From Candidatus Omnitrophota bacterium (GTDB lineage Bacteria > Omnitrophota > Gorgyraeia > Gygaellales > Profunditerraquicolaceae): DNA of 5,362 nt. Below the pieces are notes generated by a model, which did no database searches, was not told the DNA's origin, and worked only from the letters and a program-made list of their open reading frames with translations. The stretch is from NCBI GenBank assembly GCA_023228185.1, contig JALOBQ010000071.1:1-5362 (forward strand), given 5' to 3'. Positions 1 to 4,242 of the stretch are shown piece after piece. Position numbers and translations under genes: made by a program. Position 1 is the first letter of the stretch. Each line of letters opens with the position of its first letter.

Positions 1-177
1 TGCATCTGGCTTTTCGTGCTTTCTAAATCCGACCTGAATTTCGCGTTTTCCGCTGATAGTATGCATTATATTTTTATCGCTTTAGCCAGCGGATTAATTT
101 TAAAAGAACATATCAGCCGCCTGCGTTTAGTCGGCACATTAGTCATTGTCCTGGGCATCATCTTCGTCAGTTTGTAG
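1..177 (+). CDS. C-terminal end of a DMT/EamA-like small membrane transporter (partial)
   Basis: The frame is open from the first base to a TAG at 175-177, giving the last 58 residues of a protein whose start lies outside the window. Two hydrophobic helices are visible. The first is followed by the short motif LKEHISRLRLVG, and the second ends in VLGIIFVSL at the C-terminus. A helix, then (G/K)E-x-I-x-x-x-R-x-x-G, then a final VLG-type helix is the usual ending of drug/metabolite transporter (EamA) and ArnE/EmrE-like proteins, so an inner-membrane exporter or flippase of small molecules is the best guess. The substrate cannot be told from this fragment. The stop codon lies inside a 15-bp palindrome. 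The family call is moderate in confidence because only the tail is seen. Confidence 0.6.
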   Translation, partial: CIWLFVLSKSDLNFAFSADSMHYIFIALASGLILKEHISRLRLVGTLVIVLGIIFVSL

Positions 178-187
178 ACAGTCTACA
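173..187. promoter_or_regulatory. 15-bp palindrome TGTAGAC-A-GTCTACA, likely operator
   Basis: Two 7-base arms (TGTAGAC and GTCTACA) flank a single central A. The core TAGAC-N-GTCTA is the same as in the two promoter copies at 281-291 and 2171-2181, with the central base reading A instead of T. It overlaps the stop codon of the upstream transporter gene. Its centre is 106 bp from the centre of the 281-291 site, close to ten helical turns, so two bound dimers would face the same side of the DNA. A role as an auxiliary operator for the permease promoter is inferred. No U-run follows the palindrome, so it is unlikely to be a terminator. Confidence 0.55.
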
Positions 188-240
188 TAAATTATTGCGG
201 CCGTTAATGTTACAGAACAAATATTTATTTAGCAGCTAAT

Positions 241-292
241 CGTATTTGTTTCATAAACCATTGTGTTGCATATAGTTAGATAGACTGTCTAC
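241..292 (+). promoter_or_regulatory. Promoter/operator cassette, copy 1 (ahead of YHS-permease)
   Basis: This 52-bp block is repeated at 2131-2182 with 46 of 52 identical positions and no gaps; positions 264-292 are identical. It contains TATTTGTT (243-250), a TATAGT -10-like hexamer (271-276) and the palindrome TAGAC-T-GTCTA (281-291) just downstream of it. The nearest -35-like element, TTGTTT (246-251), gives a long 19-bp spacer, so an activator may be needed or the -10 may instead be the overlapping CATATA. Transcription would start inside or beside the palindrome, which fits repression by a dimeric regulator. An inverted AACAAATA lies upstream at 216-223. The promoter call is inference; the repeat and palindrome are seen directly. 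Confidence 0.6.
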
Positions 293-307
293 TAGTTGGA
301 GGAAGTG

Positions 308-1471
308 ATGGCTGAAGATCCTGTTTGCGGGATGCGGGTTGACCCTAAAACTTCCTTAAAGGTGCTTTGGCAGAAGGAAGAGTATTTTTTCTGCAGCTCG
401 GCATGCAAAGATAAATTTATCCGCGAAAGAAATATTCCGCAAGGCGCTGTTTGTTATCCGCAGATTAAGAAGAATTTTTGGTTAAATAAATTATTTTTAG
501 TTAGTGTTTTTGTCGCGCTGGTTGTTATTGCCTCTTATTTTTTTACTCCTCTGGAAGTCTTCCGCAAAGTATTTTTCGGCTATTTTAAATCAATCTGGTG
601 GGCTGTGGCTCTGGGTTTGTTTTTAGGCGGCCTGATCGATTATTATGTGCCGCGGCAATATATCTCGAAAATTCTTTCTCGAGGATCGCCGCGCACAATA
701 TTTACCGCGGTTTTTTTAGGGTTTATTATGAGCGCTTGCAGCCACGGGATCCTTGCTTTGTCCATGCAATTGCATAAAAAAGGCGCTTCTAATCCGGCTG
801 TGGTATGTTTTTTATTGGCCAGCCCCTGGGCGAATTTTGCGGTAACGATTATGTTGTTAAGTTTATTCGGAGTTAAGGGCTTGTTGATCATTGCCGCGGC
901 TGTCTTGGTAGCGATTAATACCGGGTTTATTTTTATTTTTCTTGAAAAACGCGGTTTGATCGAAAAAAATCTCAATACTCTTGATTTGCCCGAGGATTAT
1001 TCTATTCTTGATGATCTTCGTAAGCGCCGCGCAAATTATAAATTTAACGTTATAAATATCAAGCAGGCGATCAAAGGCATCAATAGCGGGATGGTCAGTT
1101 TATCGGAGATGGTGCTTTGGTGGATTATTTTAGGCGTGTTTATCGCCAGTTTATCCGCGGCATTTATCCCGGCGCATTTATTTCACCAATTTATGGGACC
1201 GACATTAAGCGGCTTACTTGTAACGCTAATGCTTGCGACAGTAATTGAAGTTTGTTCCGAAGGTTCAAGCCCGTTAGCTTTTGAAATATTCCGGCAGACT
1301 AACGCCTTAGGCAATAGCTTTGTGTTTTTAATGGCCGGAGTGGTTACTGACTATACTGAGATCGGGCTGCTTTTTAGCAACGTCGGCAGGCGCGTCGCGC
1401 TTTGGATGCCGTTGGTTAGCGTGCCGCAGGTTTTATTATTGGGGTATCTATTTAATAAGTTGATAAAATAA
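308..1471 (+). CDS. YHS-domain/ArsP-type permease fusion, putative metal or metalloid exporter
   Basis: The ATG at 308 is chosen because GGAGG sits at a normal distance upstream and the YHS motif follows at once; the protein has 387 residues. Residues 1-40 form a YHS metal-binding domain: DPVCGM at 4-9 with Cys7, then CSSAC with Cys29 and Cys33. One helix (about 60-80) leads into a two-half polytopic permease of the ArsP_1 type (the DUF318/YraQ group). Half one holds a SACSHG motif (Cys144) and the FLLASPWAN signature near 168-176. A charged loop (213-255) separates it from half two, which has EVCSEGSSP (Cys316, Glu318) and a final VVTDYTEIGLL segment. Relatives move arsenic compounds or are annotated as Cu/Zn exporters, so the YHS domain may hand the ion to the pore. 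The true substrate is unknown. It is the first gene after the copy 1 operator and is followed by the Rrf2 promoter. Confidence 0.8.
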   Translation: MAEDPVCGMRVDPKTSLKVLWQKEEYFFCSSACKDKFIRERNIPQGAVCYPQIKKNFWLNKLFLVSVFVALVVIASYFFTPLEVFRKVFFGYFKSIWWAVALGLFLGGLIDYYVPRQYISKILSRGSPRTIFTAVFLGFIMSACSHGILALSMQLHKKGASNPAVVCFLLASPWANFAVTIMLLSLFGVKGLLIIAAAVLVAINTGFIFIFLEKRGLIEKNLNTLDLPEDYSILDDLRKRRANYKFNVINIKQAIKGINSGMVSLSEMVLWWIILGVFIASLSAAFIPAHLFHQFMGPTLSGLLVTLMLATVIEVCSEGSSPLAFEIFRQTNALGNSFVFLMAGVVTDYTEIGLLFSNVGRRVALWMPLVSVPQVLLLGYLFNKLIK

Positions 1472-1481
1472 AAAATTTTTC

Positions 1482-1510
1482 TTGACAAATGATACTATTG
1501 TAGTATCATT
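1482..1510 (+). promoter_or_regulatory. Rrf2 gene promoter with overlapping 23-bp perfect inverted repeat
   Basis: A consensus -35 TTGACA (1482-1487), a 16-bp spacer and a -10 TATCAT (1504-1509) form a good sigma-70-type promoter. The interval 1488-1510 is a perfect palindrome: arm AATGATACTA, centre TTG, arm TAGTATCATT. It fills the whole spacer and the -10 box, so a dimer bound there would block RNA polymerase. The gene that follows is an Rrf2 regulator, a family that often represses its own promoter, so autorepression is the natural inference. The arms differ from the TAGAC-N-GTCTA palindrome elsewhere in the window, which points to two different regulators. Confidence 0.8.
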
Positions 1511-1540
1511 ATAGCAAGGCATTTAGAAGGAGGTGAGAGA

Positions 1541-1624
1541 ATGGATATCACAGTTAAATTCATGCTCCGGCCGGTTGCTCATTGTAAAGAGGGCTGTAGT
1601 ATGCGGTCCTGGGCACGACGTTAA
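1541..1624 (+). CDS. Possible 27-residue leader ORF upstream of the Rrf2 gene
   Basis: ATG 1541 follows AAGGAGGTGA (1527-1536), one of the strongest ribosome binding sites in the window, and the frame runs 27 codons to TAA. The peptide starts MDITVKFMLRP and includes CKEGC and a basic end, SWARR. It is not recognised as a known family. The Rrf2 start is only 34 nt beyond its stop and has almost no Shine-Dalgarno sequence, so translation of this ORF could couple to or gate the regulator. Alternatively, a GTG at 1533 opens a frame that runs without a stop into the Rrf2 gene, adding 42 residues of no recognisable character. That GTG lies within the Shine-Dalgarno itself, which argues against its use. 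Whether the peptide is made is uncertain. Confidence 0.4.
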   Translation: MDITVKFMLRPVAHCKEGCSMRSWARR

Positions 1625-1658
1625 ACTACCCAATTTTAATAATAAACTCTACCTAAAT

Positions 1659-2057
1659 ATGAAATTAATTACCCGAAACACGGATTACGCGTTAAGAGCG
1701 ATATGTTATATCGCCAAGAGCAAAAAAAAAGTTGTTAGTGTGAATGAATTAGTGGCCAGCCTTAAAATGCCCAGGCCGTTCTTAAGGAAAATACTCCAGC
1801 GGCTTAATAGGGAAGGTATCTTACGTTCTTTAAAAGGCGCAAACGGCGGGTTTGCTTTGCATACTACTGCTGAGAAGATTTTTTTGACGGATTTGATCGG
1901 TATCTTCCAGGGAGCGTTGAAATTGAATGAATGTTTTTTTAAAAGGAAAATCTGCCCGAACAAGAGTAAATGTAATTTAAAAAAGATTATCAGCGGCATC
2001 GAGGCGGATGTTTTTAAAAAACTCAAAAAAGTTAGTATTCGATCGCTTTTAGATTGA
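1659..2057 (+). CDS. Rrf2-family transcriptional regulator with three-Cys Fe-S motif
   Basis: The 132-residue protein begins MKLITRNTDYALRA, the standard Rrf2 N-terminus, which is why ATG 1659 is preferred over an upstream GTG at 1533. A winged helix-turn-helix spans about 25-67: the recognition region is near PRPFLRKILQRL (38-49) and the wing is GANGGFAL (60-67). The effector region has Cys92, Cys99 and Cys105 (C-x6-C-x5-C), nearly the IscR/NsrR layout that holds a [2Fe-2S] or [4Fe-4S] cluster. Sensing of iron-sulfur status, O2, superoxide or NO is therefore expected, and fits the neighbouring detoxification genes. The gene has a perfect inverted repeat over its own promoter, suggesting autoregulation. 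Its ribosome binding site is poor. The family call is firm; the signal and regulon are inferred. Confidence 0.88.
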   Translation: MKLITRNTDYALRAICYIAKSKKKVVSVNELVASLKMPRPFLRKILQRLNREGILRSLKGANGGFALHTTAEKIFLTDLIGIFQGALKLNECFFKRKICPNKSKCNLKKIISGIEADVFKKLKKVSIRSLLD

Positions 2058-2130
2058 TTTAAAGAGCAAGTATTTACTAGAGTTTTTGAAAATAATATTA
2101 TCGGATGATACATATTTGTTGTCTGTTGAA

Positions 2131-2182
2131 CGTATTTGTTTTGTAAAGCCTGTTGTTGCATATAGTTAGATAGACTGTCTAC
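2131..2182 (+). promoter_or_regulatory. Promoter/operator cassette, copy 2 (ahead of micropeptide and superoxide reductase genes)
   Basis: This is the second copy of the 241-292 block, exactly 1890 bp downstream, with 46 of 52 positions identical. The TATTTGTT box (2133-2140), the TATAGT hexamer (2161-2166) and the TAGAC-T-GTCTA palindrome (2171-2181) keep the same spacing. An extra TATTTGTT lies at 2113-2120, 20 bp upstream on the same strand, about two helical turns away. Conservation of the boxes while the sequence between them drifts suggests selection on protein-binding sites. The same regulator probably controls the permease and the oxygen-defence genes. Confidence 0.6.
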
Positions 2183-2196
2183 AAGGTAAAAAGAGG

Positions 2197-2225
2197 TTGC
2201 CAGATGGGTTACTTTGTTGTATCCT
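2197..2225 (+). promoter_or_regulatory. Candidate second promoter for the micropeptide/sor operon
   Basis: TTGCCA (2197-2202, one mismatch to TTGACA), a 17-bp spacer and TATCCT (2220-2225, two mismatches to TATAAT) form a plausible sigma-70 promoter 30 bp upstream of the micropeptide start. If it is used, the TAGAC-T-GTCTA palindrome would lie just upstream of its -35. The regulator could then act as an activator there rather than a blocker. No counterpart follows copy 1. This is inference from hexamer matches only. Confidence 0.35.
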
Positions 2226-2255
2226 AATATTGTAAACAAAACACAGGAGGTGAAT

Positions 2256-2324
2256 ATGTGCGGTGGATGCGGATGCAAAACAAAGAAAGCCAAGAAAAAG
2301 ATTAAGAAAAGTAAAAAGAAATAA
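2256..2324 (+). CDS. Cys/Lys micropeptide (22 residues), unknown function
   Basis: ATG 2256 follows AGGAGGTGA (2245-2253), a near-perfect ribosome binding site, and ends in TAA. The product starts MCGGCGCK; the rest is a highly basic tail with 11 lysines in the 22 residues and no acidic residue. The three cysteines (2, 5 and 7) in a Gly-rich turn resemble a metal- or cluster-binding loop, and the tail could bind nucleic acid, phosphate or an acidic partner. It lies between the copy 2 operator and a strong terminator-like hairpin, so it would be the best-expressed product of that promoter. I recognise no family. The strong ribosome binding site and regulated position argue that it is real, but 22 codons is short for certainty. 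Confidence 0.6.
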   Translation: MCGGCGCKTKKAKKKIKKSKKK

Positions 2325-2334
2325 ATTTTAAAAT

Positions 2335-2369
2335 CTGCCGCCTTAATTCATTAGGCGGCAGTTATTTTT
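2335..2369 (+). terminator. Rho-independent terminator or attenuator between micropeptide and sor
   Basis: CTGCCGCCT (2335-2343) and AGGCGGCAG (2353-2361) form a perfect 9-bp GC-rich stem with a 9-nt loop, followed by TTATTTTT. An A-rich stretch precedes the stem. Only 26 nt separate it from the superoxide reductase start, too little for a separate promoter, so the downstream genes must depend on read-through. It would therefore act as a partial terminator that sets a higher level of the micropeptide transcript than of the enzymes, or as a conditional attenuator. Confidence 0.85.
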
Positions 2370-2395
2370 GAAAGATTTTGTTTAAAGGAGGCAAA

Positions 2396-2791
2396 ATGCC
2401 GGATTTTAAAGATTTAATCCAGAGCGCGGATTGGAAAGCGGAAAAGCACGTGCCGGTGATCGAAACTGCGGAGCAGATAAAAAGCAACGAACCTTGCTTA
2501 ATACAGGTAAGCGTAGGAAAGCAAATCGCTCATCCTAATACTACCGAACATCATATTCGATCGATAGATTTGTATTTTTTACCCCGTGATGAGAAATTCC
2601 CTTATCAATTGGCGCGTTTTGAGTTTTGCGCTCATGGGGAATCCGCGCTCGGGCCGAATGCCAGCACGGTATTTTGCCAGCCGCAAGGTAAATGCGTATT
2701 TCAAACCGCTAAGAGCGGCGCGATTATCGCGATCGCTTATTGCAATATTCACGGTATTTGGAAAAACGAAAAACAAATTGAAGTTATCTAA
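2396..2791 (+). CDS. sor: Class II superoxide reductase (neelaredoxin-type desulfoferrodoxin)
   Basis: The 131-residue protein reduces superoxide to hydrogen peroxide in the cytoplasm using one electron from rubredoxin, with no O2 released. ATG 2396 has AAAGGAGG just upstream. All ligands of the Fe(His)4(Cys) centre II are present: EKHVP (Glu16, Lys17, His18), His46 in AHPN, His52 in TEHHI, and CNIHG (Cys116, His119). Glu16 and Lys17 are the residues known in the family to act at the open iron site. The N-terminal Cys4 rubredoxin-like domain of class I (2Fe) enzymes is absent, so this is the one-iron class. The length matches the family. A rubredoxin gene two genes downstream supplies the expected electron donor. 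It follows an attenuator-like hairpin and is probably in one operon with the genes after it. Confidence 0.95.
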   Translation: MPDFKDLIQSADWKAEKHVPVIETAEQIKSNEPCLIQVSVGKQIAHPNTTEHHIRSIDLYFLPRDEKFPYQLARFEFCAHGESALGPNASTVFCQPQGKCVFQTAKSGAIIAIAYCNIHGIWKNEKQIEVI

Positions 2792-2851
2792 GATTATCCT
2801 GCGCAGAATTTATATTAATCAGCTTAACCTAAAAACTAAGGAGGTTCTAAA

Positions 2852-3220
2852 ATGTGTGCGATGAATTTAGCAGCGTTATTGGTGGTAATCCCGATTTCTT
2901 TGATTTTAGCTTTGAGTTTCTTTGTTTTGTTGGCAGCCGTTAAACTTGAAACAGGCGTTTTAAAGATTTTTGGAAAAGTTGTGGCCAGTTTATTGTGGTT
3001 GGCGGCTTTAATTATGTTTATGAGTTCTTTTGTCCCGGGCCCTGGATTTGATAGAATGCCCAAAAAAGGCATGATGCATCAGAAGGCGAGAATGAACGCT
3101 GATCTTCCAATGGCTATGCAGCGCGAACAAGCTAATGTGATGGCCGGAAAAATGGATAAACCTCAAGCAAAACAAGGCAAGCCTTGCGGCAACAAAGGGA
3201 TGATCTATAAAATAGAATAA
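2852..3220 (+). CDS. Two-helix membrane protein with Met-rich tail, unknown function
   Basis: ATG 2852 follows AAGGAGG (2838-2844). The 122-residue product has two predicted membrane helices, about 5-30 and 38-61, joined by a short KLETG turn. It then has a soluble tail (62-122) opening with PGPG and carrying nine methionines plus His76 and Cys112. Both helices being close together places the tail and N-terminus on the same side; the charge pattern does not fix which. Met-rich tails in other proteins can bind Cu(I) or act as oxidant sinks, but no known metal-binding spacing (such as repeated MxxM) is clear here. It sits between superoxide reductase and rubredoxin in the same direction with tight spacing, so a role in the oxygen or metal response is inferred. 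No family was recognised. Confidence 0.75.
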   Translation: MCAMNLAALLVVIPISLILALSFFVLLAAVKLETGVLKIFGKVVASLLWLAALIMFMSSFVPGPGFDRMPKKGMMHQKARMNADLPMAMQREQANVMAGKMDKPQAKQGKPCGNKGMIYKIE

Positions 3221-3260
3221 GTTTTTCGGTTAATTTATTTTTTAATTCAAGGAGAAATTG

Positions 3261-3422
3261 ATGGATAAATATAAATGTTTGGTTTGCGGTTATATCTATG
3301 ACCCTAAAATCGGCGATCCGGATAACGGTGTTGCTGCCGGAACAAGTTTTCAGGCGCTTGCCGATGACTGGGTTTGCCCGGAGTGCGGGGTGGGGAAAGA
3401 TCAGTTTGAGAAAATTTCCTAA
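3261..3422 (+). CDS. Rubredoxin
   Basis: This 53-residue protein is a complete rubredoxin, the usual small one-electron carrier of anaerobes. The two iron-binding knuckles are YKCLVCGYIYDP (Cys6, Cys9) and WVCPECGVGKDQF (Cys39, Cys42), with the family-typical aromatic residues Tyr11, Tyr13, Trp37 and Phe49 around the Fe(Cys)4 site. AAGGAG lies 6 nt before the ATG. Its place between superoxide reductase and a NAD(P)H-dependent flavoprotein, and upstream of a flavodiiron protein, marks it as the shared electron shuttle of the set. Family and function are clear from sequence; the exact partners are inferred from gene order. Confidence 0.96.
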   Translation: MDKYKCLVCGYIYDPKIGDPDNGVAAGTSFQALADDWVCPECGVGKDQFEKIS

Positions 3423-3452
3423 AAAACTTTTCTCCGGAAGAACAACCTTAAA

Positions 3453-4154
3453 ATGATCACAAAAATTATCACTGAGGTTGAAGATATAATCCAACGCAGT
3501 TATAATGTTAAAAGTTTCCGCCTTAAACTTTTATCCGGGGCGCAATTTAAGGCCGGGCAATTTTTGGCAGTTACTTTAAATAACAACCCGCAGTTAAAGC
3601 GCTACTTATCTATATCCAGTTCGCCGACTGAAGGTAATTACCTCGAATTTACCAAAAAAATAACTCAAAGTGATTTTTCAAAAGTTTTGGATAATTTGAA
3701 AATCGGCGACAGTTTAAGCGTGGAATACCCTTTTGGTAAGTTTATCTTGGGCCAGGACAAAGCAATTGCTTTTCTTTCCGGAGGCATCGGGATAACTCCG
3801 ATCAGGAGCATCTGTAAGTTTGCCACGGATAATAAATTAAACCTCGATATCCGCCTGATTTACGCGAATCGCTCGGCCAAAGATATTATTTTCCAGGATG
3901 ATTTAGAGCGGATGCAGGAGGTTAATACTAATTTTAAATTGGTTTATGTGCTCAGTGAAGCTGAAGCAGGTTTTAACTGCGCTTTGGGCCAGATTAACTC
4001 CGCGTTAATAAAGCAGGAAATTCCGGATTACGCGCAAAGAAAATTTTATCTTTGCGGTCCGCCGCAGATGGTAGAAGCGATGCATAAAATATTGAGCCAG
4101 GAACTTATTCTAAAAGAAGCGCAGATAGTGACGGAGAATTTTCAGGGGTATTAG
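3453..4154 (+). CDS. Ferredoxin-NAD(P)H reductase-like FAD flavoprotein, probable rubredoxin reductase
   Basis: The 233-residue protein has the two-domain FNR fold. An FAD-binding barrel ends with RYLSISSSP (50-58, the R-x-Y/L-S flavin motif). A nucleotide domain follows with GGIGITPIRS (110-119), the FYLCGPPQM segment (198-206) and the C-terminal ENFQGY. The Cys-Gly-Pro-Pro motif is the usual nicotinamide-side signature. No [2Fe-2S] domain or ferredoxin fusion is present, so it needs a separate acceptor, and the adjacent rubredoxin is the obvious one. Many anaerobes use an unrelated NADH:rubredoxin oxidoreductase here, so this may be a functional replacement. The start is 30 nt past the rubredoxin stop with a weak ribosome binding site, which suggests coupling. 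NADH versus NADPH preference cannot be read. Confidence 0.88.
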   Translation: MITKIITEVEDIIQRSYNVKSFRLKLLSGAQFKAGQFLAVTLNNNPQLKRYLSISSSPTEGNYLEFTKKITQSDFSKVLDNLKIGDSLSVEYPFGKFILGQDKAIAFLSGGIGITPIRSICKFATDNKLNLDIRLIYANRSAKDIIFQDDLERMQEVNTNFKLVYVLSEAEAGFNCALGQINSALIKQEIPDYAQRKFYLCGPPQMVEAMHKILSQELILKEAQIVTENFQGY

Positions 4155-4189
4155 AAAAGCAGTAAGTAGAATGTAGTATGCAGGAAAAA

Positions 4190-4206
4190 CTAGCACCTAG
4201 CACCTA
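4190..4206. repeat. Short tandem heptamer CTAGCAC in the FNR-flavodiiron gap
   Basis: Two exact copies of CTAGCAC are followed by a partial third (CTA, then diverging). The preceding 4160-4183 is rich in AGTA/GTAG steps such as AGTAAGTAGA and ATGTAGTATG. The 88-nt gap between the two genes holds no other clear signal apart from a G-run ribosome binding site. The function is unknown; such units often mark dispersed intergenic repeats in a genome. Confidence 0.55.
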
Positions 4207-4242
4207 ACAAGTTATTAAGAGATAGTTCAGGGGGGTAATCAA

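Noticed and set aside
173..187. Palindrome at the end of the transporter gene as a transcription terminator
   Set aside because: The single central base leaves no workable loop and no T-run follows; its core matches operators elsewhere in the window.
643..975. 110-codon minus-strand open frame
   Set aside because: It lies wholly inside the YHS-permease gene, has no recognisable domain and reads as an antisense shadow.
2092..2101. 10-bp palindrome ATAATATTAT as an operator
   Set aside because: It is pure A/T in an AT-rich gap and is not repeated at the other promoters, so it is easily due to chance.
241..2182. The two similar 52-bp blocks as ends of an insertion element carrying the permease and Rrf2 genes
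   Set aside because: The blocks are direct repeats with promoter features in front of genes, no transposase or integrase lies between them, and no flanking target duplication is evident.
1706..2293. 195-codon minus-strand open frame across the Rrf2 gene and the next promoter
   Set aside because: It overlaps a clear Rrf2 gene and the conserved promoter cassette, its product has no family signature, and the opposite strand explains the coding signal.
2586..2864. 92-codon plus-strand frame overlapping superoxide reductase
   Set aside because: Most of it overlaps the superoxide reductase gene in another frame, and it runs over the start of the Met-rich protein without any domain.
3132..3494. 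120-codon minus-strand open frame over the rubredoxin gene
   Set aside because: The rubredoxin on the plus strand is unmistakable; the reverse frame has no motif or ribosome binding site.
4155..4242. CRISPR array or riboswitch in the gap before the flavodiiron gene
   Set aside because: The repeats are only 7 bases long and directly adjacent without spacers, and no structured aptamer-like stems are visible.
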